Made by a program: the position numbers and the translations under genes
Part shown: positions 37,801-46,960 of the stretch, in pieces
How positions within the stretch are numbered: the first letter of the stretch is position 1
How the letters are laid out: each line of letters opens with the position of its first letter
NCBI GenBank assembly: GCA_963921425.1
Contig: OY992836.1
Location: 11,129,304 to 11,193,303, forward strand
Source: Dryas octopetala
Taxonomy: Eukaryota; Streptophyta; Magnoliopsida; Rosales; Rosaceae
Length of the DNA stretch: 64,000 bases
Direction: 5' to 3'
The notes under the pieces: generated by a model
Seen by the model: only the letters and a program-made list of their open reading frames with translations
Told to the model about the DNA's origin: nothing
The model's database searches: none

Positions 37801-37827
37801 GAACACTTGAAGACTTATTACCAGTAA
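31888..37827 (+). CDS. Gag-Pol polyprotein of Tat-type gypsy element
   Basis: One open frame runs through Gag, protease, reverse transcriptase, both RNase H regions and integrase with no stop. Numbering is from an upstream in-frame ATG at 31840 (1995 residues). The start at 31888 (MATVYRD, 1979 residues) is preferred because it opens the normal Gag N terminus. The Gag domain lies at about 349-500, with a modified zinc-knuckle CKYHSNHGHVTGDC at about 602. Protease has RSFVDGGSSVNILY at about 743. RT has CVDFTDLNRACPKDSFPLPR and the YVDDM catalytic site at about 1131. The first RNase H has LSVSDSA where the catalytic TDAS-type Asp is expected. The second has all acidic positions (YVDGSS, NNEAEYEAL, FSDSQL, RADALA; about 1428-1545). 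Integrase has an HHCC finger at about 1651-1697 and D, D-35-E (GLDLIGP, IIADNG, GQVEAIN). A C-terminal FGLGNLVMKK...WTGPYRI segment ends it. Confidence 0.95.
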   Translation: MATVYRDTSSSSGASQNDEQHQPETPEKTRGAQLPRTPKSKGSSKIRAAHKLLKESQRHLAAENALLKQNNELLAKQAELAGELARHRAQFENSGGSGFRSRRTRTEQEVLSPSPSRQSIPAEPNDQTDRQDSDYVFPGFGDMPPAEQAECLNAHRLLQQKQAAFGKHAPRNSGGNRADPNTNRRPPAQSRLGANSPAGSTETRGPIRNRLGPIANQDPSPSGAHSGRRSVSDRLGSTMIMSDRQPASERLTRQPVSERLGNQAECSGENVAEPTPPNVENLVRTLVQDQIRSVHDRLGHVEVSRGYTGRADHGEELPLPYTSRIMDAEVSRDTKPPKMDQYDGTKDPYDHLDSFRYAMEARQASEATKCRIFPSTLKGSARSWFRTLQPNSIDSFPDLRRAFLARYRVVSERLYNLNDMSLIKQQEGESLKAYLIRFNIEYTKCDDCDDRSAKNALMQGLRAGGLRSHLMRNPPYTYDELSAEATKWARAEEWDAQVEALNPRPTSAKRKEGEVASPKPQVQPKKTRTEEPRQLLGKGPKFVQYTEYTPLNAGLETIYSEVKDQLPVAREIKGPPPDKIKEGVFCKYHSNHGHVTGDCYALRDGIETLARAGKINQFLAGGPRVPKAAPKKPTNTIEVQDAAIGSIGGGPTFVGSSNRSQKEYVRQAAQAHESLSIQADQPNTSKRQRKDWAPVTFEPNEANEIIFPHYDPVVIVTEVAGTTVARSFVDGGSSVNILYHSAFAQMGIGEDKLETDTPALVGFGGEVVQPLGHIYLPLSLGKGPIKKTCMTYFIVVKRPSAYNIILGRPALVDLDCIVHYANLLIKCPVGDDCIVIQGDQCSARSCYAASIKQKGQLPNSQELDSIADSGRWPRAETFDFTSEPSSDSRPLPAEAWEEVPISAETPDRLVRVGTQISPEQRSAIIDFLRANAEVFAWSYDDMPGISSDVITHRLNTDPGCKPVRQKRRSYDPVRYAAMAEEVTKLQNNGFIREVNYPDWLANVVMVKKNNGKWRMCVDFTDLNRACPKDSFPLPRIDQLVDATAGHQLLSFMDAYSGYNQILMHKSDQEGTSFITDRGMYCYKVMPFGLKNAGATYQRLVNHMFRSSIGKSVEVYVDDMLVKSIKADDHVKDLSDMFGVLKEYQMRLNPAKCVFGVRSGKFLGYLVSQRGIEANPEKIQALINMKPPRTRKEIQSLTGRVAALNRFISKSTDRCLPFFKALRGAGKSIEWTPQCEQAFQDLKRHMGEPPILSKPEEGEELFLYLSVSDSALSSVLVREVGGVQHPVFYTSRALADAETRYPKFEKMALALVSSARKLRPYFQAHSIVVLTDQPLRQILAKPETSGRLIKWSIELGEFDIIYRPRTAIEGQAMSDFICESTTSTEDPPRTDAMTTAADPNTIGERGQVDLLTWTLYVDGSSNAMGSGAGLVLISPEQVVMEYALRFRFQASNNEAEYEALIAGLRLAKELGATKLNIFSDSQLIVNQILGEYETREPSMTAYLEKTRLLLGNFHEYKISQIPRAENCRADALARLASATDTGSARHVPVEILDRPSTAETEAAIMQTEAEPKWMTPIISYLVSGILPPERDKARLIKTRSARFSMIDGQLYKRSFSLPYLRCVTPQEGQDVLREIHEGICGNHSGGRALAYKTIRQGYFWPTLNKDADHLSRACIKCQQFAAVPHQPPQLLTSISSPWPFAQWGLDLIGPMPKAKGQVTMAVVAVDYFTKWAEAEPLATTTAERMETFVWKNIICRFGMPHTIIADNGKQFDCKKFRSFCSRLNINLRFTAPYHPQSNGQVEAINKIIKKTLKTKLDNGKGNWPELLPEVLWSYRTSYRNSTKETPYALAFGTDAVVPVEMGTPSFRTGTYNPETNDTGLRLGLDMVEERRTDANLCRAAYQQRVAKYYNQRVRPRSFGLGNLVMKKNPLAIKESSFDPNWTGPYRITGIVKPGTYNLATLAGKPLKHSWNAEHLKTYYQ

Positions 37828-38003
37828 AAATGTAGTTAGGGTCGGGGACTGTCCGACCTAACACCCATTCCAATCAATGAAAGGATAAACACATTTCTAC
37901 TCATTTTCCTACTTATTTTTCGAAGCAAACACTGGGGACTCCACTCCTATACACTTCTAACAAAGAGGAAAGATCTAAGTGTTTCATTCGAAAAAAATAG
38001 TAA

Positions 38004-38287
38004 ACTCATGTGTCGAGCGGGCGCGCCATTTCCGGCCCGATGCTCGGCATATTACAGACTCATCAGGTCTATAAACTCATGTGTCGAGCGGGCGCGCCAT
38101 TTCCGGCCCGATGCTCGGCATATTACAGACTCATCAGGTCTATAAACTCATGTGTCGAGCGGGCGCGCCATTTCCGGCCCGATGCTCGGCATATTACAGA
38201 CTCATCAGGTCTATAAACTCCCGTGCCGAGCTAGCGCGCCACTTTCGGCCCAATGCTCGGCATGGTACAGACTTATCAGGTCTATAA
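38004..38287. repeat. 71-bp tandem repeat, four copies
   Basis: Three near-perfect copies and one diverged copy of a 71-bp unit lie just downstream of gag-pol. The unit contains GTGTCGAGCGGGCGCGCC, ATTTCCGGCCCGATGCTCGG and CATATTACAGACTCATCAGG. The fourth copy has GCCGAGCTAGCGCGCCACTT. Short ORFs through it are artefacts. Such repeats sit in a similar place in other Tat elements. Confidence 0.95.
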
Positions 38288-38845
38288 AAATCCCTGTCTG
38301 AGCCGAAGTGACTTCCTACAGTCCTAACGTTCAACAGGATATTTCTAAAAGAAAAATATACACTCCAACCAAAACTTTCATCGTGCATACCGAGCCGATC
38401 TGAAAGTAGGTTTGAATATTTTTCTCAAAAAACTGCATTCCTAAATATCTCAATGGGTATGCCGAGCCCATCCGAGATGACTAGGGTCTTTAAATTTTTA
38501 CTTATCTTGGTTATGCTTATCAAGCTGATCCGAAGACAAGTTCTAATTTATCATTACCATTCATTTTCATCACGATCGGCATGCCGAGCCGATCTCCAAG
38601 TTCTAATTTATTATGTTTTTCATTTTTATCATTTTCTTGTCCATGTGTTATTAGTTTTGTCTTTAGCTTAATTTCCGAGCCGAACTGACAACAACTTGTA
38701 TCATAAAAAGAAAATACTGATAAAATTAAACGAGATAAATCCAAAATATAATCTGTTCCAAAATTAGTCAAACCCGAGCCACACCTCGGCTCGGGGAGAA
38801 ATATAAAAAAAAAACATAAACTTTACAATTAAACAAAATAAGCCA
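38288..38845. other. Spacer between repeat and antisense gene in the gypsy element
   Basis: This is an AT-richer spacer containing scattered CCGAGCCGATC words. It is the 3' flank of both converging genes. No ORF of note is present. Confidence 0.5.
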
Positions 38846-41252
38846 TCATGCAGATCGCTCGGCAGGGCCTTCCTGGATCGGCTCAGTTGACTCCTCGGGC
38901 GTCTCCTCGCCGAGCTGCACCACCTCAACCCCGCCGATCTGCATCTCAGCGTTGGGATCGGATTCGGGGACCGGGGGGATCGGGGTCGGTTCGTACGCAG
39001 GCAGTGGAGGGTCTTCCGGAGTCGGCTCGGCTTCTGCGGGGACTTGGCGATCGAGAGGAGGAAGCTCATCCTGATGACTCCCCTGGGTATCTTCCCCCTC
39101 GTCATCGGACTCGCCGAGGAATGAGACATCCCAGTCCGGCCTCTTCGCTTTGATCGCCTCCAAGAGCTCCTGATACCCATCAAAGTGGGCATCAGCCAGT
39201 GCTTGGGCGCTTGGAAGCCCAGCTCGACGCCGAGACTCGGCCGCCCTTCGTTCAGCCTCATCAACATCCCGCTGGAGCTGGTCAGCAAGTTGCCCCAGGT
39301 CGGCCACCTTTTGCTCTGAAGAGGCAAGCTCCTTGCCGAGCCGAGCGACCTCCTCCTCCTTCCCGGCCAGCCTGGACCGCAGACCCTCCGACCGTTCACG
39401 CTCGGCATTGACCGTCCGCTCGGCCTCGGCTAGCTTTTCTTTTAACTCCAGGATTCGTGCCCGAAACCTCTCCAGTTTCGCCTCGGCATCGACGGCGGCC
39501 TTGGCAGCTTCGAACTGCCTCATGGCGAGCTGCAAAAAAAAAAAAAAAAAAACAAAACAAATTCATTACTAATCCGAGCCGAGCGAATAGACGAAATCCG
39601 AAGTAAAAGAGACTTACCAACATGGCCTGGCGGGATGCGATCAGAGCCTGGTGGCTGAAGCCCGGCTCGCCATGATCGGCCCACAGCCCCTCCTGCACCC
39701 TCGCGGTCATCACGCGCTTAAGGCCCGTGACGAACGGCTCGAGGCCGGGGTCTACCTCCACCGCCTTGAGGGGCGCCGAACCAGACGCTCCGGCACCAGA
39801 ACCGCCGGGCTCGGCCCGAGCCCTCTTCTCCACCGGGGCCTCGGCCTGGGGAGCCTTCCTCTTCTCCGCTTGCCGAACCGGTCTCGGCGCAGGAGATCTA
39901 GGCTGAGCTGCCGCTGGGGCAGGAACCTGGACCGGCTCGGCGGGGGCCCGTCCTGCGGCCCTCCTCTGGACGCTCCGAGCAGCCTTCCTCCTTAGGCGAG
40001 CCTCCAGTTCGGTGGGCGCCATTCCCCTTTCTGCCCGAGGATTCCACCTGGGTACAAACCAGGAGATCCCGCTCTGTCTGATCTGGGTTTCCCCGAGCAG
40101 AAACTTGGTTGACAAGTATTCTGCTGGTGAGTCCCTGATCGCGGCGATCTGGTCCTTGAGCTCGCCTCGGAGCTTGTACTTGCCCCAGCTGACTGCAAAG
40201 ACGAAACCAAAAAGAGTTAGGAAAAATACAATTATTACAAGACATATACAAATTGTCCTCGGACCGGCCCCAAACTCCCAATGCCCACCTGGAATTCTAA
40301 AAGCTCTGGGGACCCGAGCCGAGGTGATTCTGTTCGGATCGGCGAACTCCCAATCCCCAGAGACAAAGAAGTATCTTTTCTTCCATGTCTTCTGGGAGGA
40401 GGGATTCCCACCGAAGAGTGGTCCCGAGTACGCCTGGAGGTTATAAAATCCGAGCTCGCTCTGCTTCGACCTCAGCGCGTAATTGCAAAACAGGATATCC
40501 TTGTGTGGCACACACTTGTGCACTTTGTGCCACAAGATGTGCATGGACAGGATGATCCTGTATACGTTCGGGTTCAGCTGGTGCGGCGCCGCGCCGATCG
40601 TCGCGAGCCAGTCCTGCAGGAAGGGATGCAGGGGAAGCCGGACCCCATTTTCAAACATCTCGGGGTACATTGTCACCCATCCAATTGGGGGTCGGCTCGG
40701 CTTCTCCCCCTCATTCGGCAACCTCATCAGCACGGAGTCAGGGACTGAGTACCTATCCCTCAAATCCCTGAGATGATACTCTGTCATCTCATTGGGGATT
40801 TGATCGGCCTTCCACGCCAATTCTTCGTAGAAGTCCGGGTCGATCGGACTCCCCGTCACCCCCTGAGCCGAGGTCGACGCCTCGTGACCCCTGTCCCTTT
40901 CATCCGAGCCTGAGGTGAGTCTGCTCGGGATGGTGGCGATCGGCTCGACGTCGAGAGGCTCTTCGTCGCCCCCTTCGGCCGTTCCTTGTTCCCAGTCGGA
41001 ACTCAGTATCTCGGGATTTTCTTGGTCCCCTCGGGCTCGGCGCTCTCCGCCTGGATTGCGATTTAGTGCCGAGCCGGCCTCGTCCAATTCTTCGGACAAC
41101 CCGTCCCAACTCGCCTCACCCGCAGGTGGGCCTCGGCTCGGCTCGGCCTCACCCACCGATGGACTTCGGCTCATCTCGGCCTCACTGTCTCCTTCAAAGG
41201 CTTCTCCCGAGCCGAGCCGGCCACTCGAGTCAGTCTCAGACATTACAAACAC
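38846..41252 (-). CDS. Antisense three-exon gene of the gypsy element, 'putative gypsy type transposon' domain protein
   Basis: Exons are 41252-40289, 40192-39618 and 39529-38846. The introns are 96 bp (GTGGGC...TTTGCAG) and 88 bp (GTAAGTC...TTTTGCAG). Phases match and give 740 residues. Residues about 1-150 are acidic and Ser/Gly/Glu-rich. About 155-325 (PDSVLMRLPNEGEKPSRPP, EMFENGVRLPLHPFLQDWLA, IILSMHILWHKV, KKRYFFVSGDWEF) resemble the family annotated as 'putative gypsy type transposon'. Exon 2 carries an Ala/Pro-rich segment with EKRKAPQAEAPVEKRARAEP, a bipartite nuclear-signal-like stretch. Exon 3 begins with a coiled coil of about 110 residues (LELKEKLAEAERTVNAERER) and ends in an acidic Pro-rich tail. 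The start is ATG 41252 or 41243. Antisense extra ORFs are known in Tat elements, but the role of this product is unknown. Confidence 0.82.
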
Positions 41253-41575
41253 TTTCTCACTTTTCTCTCTCTTGCTTTTTGGATCAAAAGACAGTCTCTC
41301 TCAAGAACACCAAGAACACACACCCACAAACCCGAAAATACAAAAAACTCAAAAGTGAGGAGAATCACTTACTGGTTTTCCTCCGCCCAAAGTCTCCACC
41401 CCTCACACACTCAGACCAACCTCGCCTACGGCCACGCTCGGTCGGAACTGCGGCCGGACTGCTGCACTGACGACGGAGATAGCAGAGGACTCGCGGTGGA
41501 GGAGAGGATTCGCAGAGAGAGAGAGTGGAGATTTCTGGAAAAGCTGGAAAGTGAACAGGAAGAGAGAGGGGGGGG

Positions 41576-41584
41576 CCTTTTATA
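41576..41584 (-). promoter_or_regulatory. TATA box of the antisense gene
   Basis: TATAAAAGG on the minus strand lies about 330 bp before the antisense gene's ATG and is followed by a CT-rich leader. A splice-donor-like CCA|GTAAGTG at about 41372 raises the possibility of a 5' UTR intron, but no clear acceptor was chosen. Confidence 0.6.
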
Positions 41585-41874
41585 CCCCATGCAAATCAAA
41601 TCTCAGCCCTTCATTTCTGGCGCTTCGCATGCCACATTTTGACACCTGTCAAGCATTCAAAAATACCCATAACGAGGTGACCCTTACGTTCCCCCATGCA
41701 GAAAACCAAACGTCCCTTCACATGTCCCTGAGATATTTTGGCCAATCACAAGTCGTCTTGTGTTCGGATCTTCGGGAATATGGGCTCGTAGGGTTCGGCT
41801 CGGATCGAGCAACCAGCTATCTTTGGGGTAGCCCTTACACTTCAACTTCCAATCCACGACTGCCCGCTCGGATC

Positions 41875-41887
41875 GGAAGTTGGGGGA
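41875..41887 (+). promoter_or_regulatory. Gypsy polypurine tract
   Basis: GGAAGTTGGGGGA lies 4 bp before the 3' LTR, where plus-strand DNA synthesis is primed. Confidence 0.75.
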
Positions 41888-41891
41888 CTCC

Positions 41892-42954
41892 TGTTTGTGG
41901 GAAAATCCACATCAATCCGAACAGCCAGTCACAGCTCGACACGTGGCTGGTCAAACATCCACCTCGGAGTCAATTCTCAGTGGTCAAACTTTGACTTCCA
42001 CGTCATCACTGATCAGCACTTCCTCTACCAGCTCAGACCGGATCTCCACACCGCCCCTCCTTGTTCGGTCCGAGCCGAACCGATGATCTTCCATGGGATC
42101 GAGTGTCCATCTTCCCACGATCATCCCGGCTCGGCTCGGCTCGGCACAAGAGATGGCTTCCTTCCGAGTTCTGGCGTCGACCAGTTGGGGCTCGGAAAGA
42201 CTCCAATCTATGGACCGGCTCGGCCTGGAATCCCATGTCCGATCCGACCACATATGGACTTCGTGTCTTCGCATGGGAACATGTGTTCGTGTCGGCTCGG
42301 CTCGGCTCTCCGCCGCCATTCCCAGGAAGATCACGCCAGGATGTACAACCACACTTAAATGCACCTGACACATTCTTCTGACAGATAGAATATCAGGCCT
42401 GCATTCATGAATGTTGGAGCAGTCTATCTGAACCCTCCAACCTTGCATTTAATGGAGCATTCAATGCAGCATTGAATGCTGAGGAAGCAAGCAGCTGAGC
42501 ATGCAACTAGGTCTGACCAGGTGCGTGGGTCTCTGGCAACCATTCATTCACATGCAGGTATCTTACTCATTAAGGTTTCCTTTGCTTATATATACCAAGT
42601 CATATGTGCAAAATGAGGCATCTAGTAAGCTACTGACATACAAGAAAAACACTTGCATTCTCATCCACAAAAGAGCCTACCCAACTTGTTGAGAATAACC
42701 CAGAACATTTGCCTTGTTCTTCCCATTCTCCCAAGTTCTTCCTTTGTTCTTCCTTACCCACCATCAAACATCACCACTGATTTCATCATCGGAGTGTGTT
42801 TGGCTGGCACCACACCGGTCCATCTCCTTTGATCTTGTTTTTGTCTGCAGGAAGATCTCAACCAGTATCCACTTCATCATCCAGCGAAGCACCTGATCAG
42901 CCAGATCATCTTATCTAAGTTGTTGCATCTACCCTACGAGAATTTGCATCAACA
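41892..42954 (+). repeat. Gypsy 3' LTR (1063 bp)
   Basis: Its length and, as far as read, its sequence are the same as the 5' LTR. The element ends at ...TTTGCATCAACA and the target duplication ATTCA follows at 42955-42959. Confidence 0.97.
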
Positions 42955-42959
42955 ATTCA

Positions 42960-44195
42960 CATTCGGATTTTGCATGCTCGAATTGTCCTTGAGGTTGATA
43001 GTTTGGAATTTGGATGACAAAGCTCGAATAATATAATCTAGTTGTGTAAAATTGTGCTTAATAACAAATCCCAGCCTGTAAAGTGAGAGAAACAGTTATT
43101 GGGGTCCATATTAGAACTAATGGCCAGTCAGCAGTTCCATATCAATCAACTTCTGTTGGCTGTATACACTGATATACATATAGGACGAATTGGTGATTGG
43201 ATGGCTTTATAACTTCAGGGCTAGTTGACCAAGAAAAAACTAATCAAGTCTACATAACACTGATGGGCTTGATGGCCTAGCTAGGCCATAGAGTTAGGTT
43301 TAATTAAATTATTTGCATCCCATAATCAATTTCTCCATGTAAAATCACAATCACCAACCTTACTATTCTTTTCGAAGAGTTGGGCAGCTTTCACATCCAC
43401 ACAAAAACTAATACTTGTAAGCTTCATATAACATATTTTAAGTCTTGGATGGCAATATATAAAATTAATTTAGGTCCCTTTGTGTTCTTTGGCAATTAGT
43501 TTAGTTATTCTCATGTCATACTCAGTTTAAGGGCACGTACTTATTGTTATCTAATTATATTGATTTTAGGTTCAATTTTTCACTTTTAACGATTATGCAT
43601 TAGTTGCAAGGGTGTATCCACATAGTGCCTACGGGACCAATTAACCCAACTAAGCCGTTTGTTCCCCAATTAAATTTCGGTTATTACTTGTAATATTTTT
43701 GCTTTTTAACCTTAAGGGGTGAGAATAAAAACTGTTTGATAAAATGATTCATAGATATAGTTTTCAAGCTAAAAATAGGTGGTTCACATATATAGTCACA
43801 CTAAATTTTTCATTTTTTTTACAACATTTAAAGAGTTATTATTATTACTTATCACGTCTCTATAAAGACAAATTTCTGAATCTACCACTAAAGTTCGGTG
43901 GCATATAAGACAGTACCTAATGTAGGGTAATTCCCTGCAACACTTAATTAGAATTGTAGTCCAAGTGTGATGGTGTGCATATTATAAAGATAAGGGAAAC
44001 AAACAAAATGATCTCAATTAATCAAGGCGGGCGATTAATAAAGAAGAATACAAAGTGTTGGGTAGGGCCTAACAAAAGCTAGCTTGCTATTAGCTGGATG
44101 GAAAGCTATGATAGGATGAAACTTTCCATTAGGAATCACCAACAGATGTAATCACTCACTAATCTTTCCTCAGTCTCCCAAGTCCCAACTTTACG
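42960..44195. other. Intergenic DNA and XTH promoter region
   Basis: No gene is seen in this AT-rich stretch. It is the upstream region of the XTH gene, and the gypsy 3' LTR ends about 1.36 kb before the XTH start codon. Confidence 0.55.
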
Positions 44196-44205
44196 TATAT
44201 ATATA
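44196..44205 (+). promoter_or_regulatory. Probable TATA box of the XTH gene
   Basis: TATATATATA within TTTACGTATATATATAGTAG lies about 110 bp before the ATG. That leaves a 5' UTR of roughly 75-80 bp if transcription starts about 30 bp downstream. Confidence 0.55.
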
Positions 44206-44311
44206 GTAGCCCACAAGTCCTCTCATCTATATCACATTCATAATACATATTAATTCTACAATCACAAATATAGTACTCACTACTCGATCTCATTCTTATT
44301 GAGACCACATC

Positions 44312-45618
44312 ATGAGGAGTATTATTGCTTCTCTTCTTTGCTTTTGTTTGCTTGCATTGTTTCCTCTCTTAGCCTTTGGACGACCAGCCACTTTTCTCCA
44401 AGACTTCCAAGTCACATGGTCTGATTCTCATATCAGGCAAATCGATGGAGGCAGGGCCATCCAACTCATTCTCGACCAAAATTCTGGTAATTAAATTAAT
44501 ACTCATCATCGTGGGGTCAACTTAATATATATTTAGTCATATTAGCTTAAAAAGAAGCTCCTCAATTAGATTTTGTCACCACAAAGATTGACAAAACATA
44601 TAATTTATTGTTTGACTACTACTACTAAATTTGATACATTTCAGGATGTGGGTTTTCCTCCATACACAAGTACTTGTTTGGGCGTGTGAGCATGAAGATC
44701 AAGCTCATCCCTGGAGACTCTGCTGGAACTGTCACTGCTTTCTATGTAATTCCACAGACTTAATATTAGAATCCAAATTAAGTATAAATTTTTATTGGGT
44801 ATCTTGGTTTTTAATTGATTTTGTTATTTGCATGAATTGGTAGATGAACTCAGACACAGATTCAGTGCGCGATGAGCTAGACTTTGAATTCTTGGGGAAC
44901 AGAACTGGGCAGCCTTATACAGTCCAAACCAATATCTATGCTCATGGCAAAGGTGATAGGGAGGAAAGGGTCAACCTCTGGTTTGACCCTGCTGCAGACT
45001 TCCACACCTACACAATACTCTGGAACCATCACCATATTGTGTAAGCTAACAACTCAGTTAAAAACCACAAATGATCTTAATTATCATATATCTGACATGT
45101 TATATTGTTAAACTATACGAAAAAGTTACTATTATAAACGGGCCTTCTTTTTCATTTGTGGTAATTAATGTCAGTATTGTTATTAATTGTATTGTTATTA
45201 ATTAATGCCATTGTTGGTGGTGTGTAGATTCTATGTGGATGAAGTGCCCATAAGGGTGTACAAGAACAATGAAGCCAAAGGAATTCCATACCCAAAGCTC
45301 CAACCAATGGGAGTGTACTCAACATTGTGGGAAGCTGATGATTGGGCAACCAGAGGTGGGATTGAGAAGATAGACTGGAGCAAAGCCCCTTTCTATTCTT
45401 ATTACAAGGACTTTGATATTGAGGGGTGCCCTGTGCCAGGGCCAAACAACTGTGCCTCAAGCAACTCCAACTGGTGGGAAGGAACCGCCTACCAAGCCCT
45501 CAATGCCCTTGAATATAGAAGATACAAGTGGGTTCGTATCAACCACATGATCTACGATTACTGCACCGACAAATCCCGGTACCCTGTAACCCCGCCGGAG
45601 TGCGCTGCCGGCATCTAA
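44312..45618 (+). CDS. Xyloglucan endotransglucosylase/hydrolase (group I, XTH6/7-like)
   Basis: Exons 44312-44486, 44645-44745, 44844-45040 and 45228-45618 join in phase to give 287 residues, the usual XTH length. The enzyme cuts xyloglucan and re-ligates it to another chain in the cell wall during growth. A signal peptide (about 1-23, [20 protein letters not shown]) is followed by the GH16 fold. The catalytic motif DELDFEFLG is intact, with the nucleophile at E103 and the acid/base at E107. The N-glycosylation site NRT (111-113) follows directly, as in active XTHs. The C-terminal XET region has the conserved cysteine pairs ([11 protein letters not shown] and [16 protein letters not shown]) and [11 protein letters not shown]. 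Strong agreement with the XTH6/7 branch (ending ECAAGI) supports transglucosylase rather than hydrolase activity. No lesion is seen. Confidence 0.95.
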
Positions 45619-46137
45619 ATTGCAGCCAATTAGCAACCAGTAGTACCTGTTGCTTTTGGTACGTACAAATCCATATACATATGAAAGTACCATGTACTCT
45701 ACTGTGCAATAAGAACCATGCATAGTAGAGGGTATATAGGGAATTAATGGAAATGTTCTTGTGGGTGTGTATATGTGGATGAGGGCTATATAAGTCTGTT
45801 TCTTTTAGAAGTGAGCAAATGTCAATTTCTAGTTGTGGCTGTATGTGTCGGTAATCTTTATCCAGCTCGAATTATGTACCAATAATTCAATAAAGCTCCT
45901 GAGTTACTGTAAAAAAGATATGTTTTAATGTTTATAATCAAACTCTGTCGTATATGGTCAGTTTTTAAATGGGAAGCCAAAAATCTCTCTTTGTTTTCAA
46001 CTGCTAAAGGAAGAAATTGGTCCCTTCTGAAAGAGTGGGAAACAAACAAACTGGAAGGGTGATAATTTGATTCAGTGCTATTTTTCAACTGATCAGACTG
46101 AATTGAACCATGCATCTATGTAATCTATGGAGAGCGC
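45619..46137. other. XTH 3' UTR and intergenic DNA
   Basis: This holds the 3' UTR, including an AATAAAGC near 45889 that could act as a polyadenylation signal. No gene is seen. Confidence 0.5.
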
Positions 46138-46767
46138 GCTGCTATATGCACACTTATATTCTTCTCACTACACATTCATTTCTCATCTCACACCTATTTT
46201 TTCGTTTTAATTTCTCAATACACTTCTAAAATTTTAAAATATCTCATTACAAAAAAAAAAAAAAAAAAAAAAAAACCTAAAACCCAGCCACTCCATGTCT
46301 TGACCCTACCCCCGATGCCGATGCCGATCCCGCTGCACGCCGCCATTGTCATCAGAGGTCCAACACGCTGGCCCCTTTTCTTTCTCCTTCCCTCTCTCTC
46401 CTCTCTCCTCTCTCATCTCCCTTTCCTTGTACGGCTTCTCTCCTCTGTCAATCTCTCTCCGGTCTCGGTTGTAGGGGCCAGCAACCTTGCCGGCCTCCAG
46501 TTCGATGGTAAACGTCCATTGATCTAGAGGCCGGCAAGGTCCCTGGCCCTTGCAACTGACCGAAGAGAAGCCAGACAGAGAAAGAGAGAGAGAGGAGAGA
46601 GAGGGAATGAGAGAAAGGGAGGCTTGGGTTGGGTGGGTTACTAAGGGTAGCTTGGGTTGGGTGGGTTGTTTTTTATGGTCATTTGAGGTTGGGTTTAAAT
46701 GGTAATTCACTAAGTAAATTGAGAGAAATGTGTAACGAAAGAAAGTGGGATGTGCATATAGCAACCC
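46138..46767. mobile_element. Foldback element with inner GC-rich hairpin
   Basis: The outer ends GCTGCTATATGCACACTTAT and, read inward from the right, GGGTTGCTATATGCACATCC are inverted. An inner hairpin at about 46468-46556 pairs GGCCAGCAACCTTGCCGGCCTC with GAGGCCGGCAAGGTCCCTGGCC. Long C/T and A/G tracts flank the hairpin. Apparent ORFs across it are low-complexity. The flanking duplication is not resolved, so the element class is unknown. Confidence 0.65.
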
Positions 46768-46960
46768 TATAACCTCTGTTTGATATTTGCCCTTGTGCAT
46801 CTACGAAATGCGTCAAGGGGGCTCCTCATCATCACTTAGCATATATAAGCCATAACTACCACAAAGATGGCATGGTCCCAGGTTAAGCATGGTCACAGTC
46901 GGTTATTGCATGCACACGTGTGACTCTGGAACATATCATTATATAGGGTCACTCTAGTTT

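Larger units (their letters stand above)
30741..42954 (+). mobile_element. Complete Tat-lineage Ty3/gypsy LTR retrotransposon, 12.2 kb
   Basis: The order is 5' LTR 30741-31803, primer site, gag-pol ORF 31888-37827, 71-bp tandem repeats, antisense three-exon gene 41252-38846, polypurine tract and 3' LTR 41892-42954. The element is flanked by a 5-bp duplication ATTCA (30736-30740 and 42955-42959). Both LTRs are 1063 bp, and I found no difference between them by reading, which implies a very recent insertion. Two RNase H regions, the second of archaeal type with intact residues, place it in the Tat group. It is strikingly GC-richer than the surrounding AT-rich DNA, and the words GGCTCGG/CCGAGCC recur throughout. 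All functions for autonomous movement look intact. Confidence 0.95.

Noticed and set aside
38010-38287. Two 68-residue ORFs with internal peptide repeats
   Set aside because: They are produced by the 71-bp tandem repeat and have no ribosomal or family support.
46306-46800. 164-residue minus-strand ORF rich in Ser/Leu/Arg-Glu
   Set aside because: It runs through CT/GA tracts and the TIR of a foldback element and has no conserved domain.
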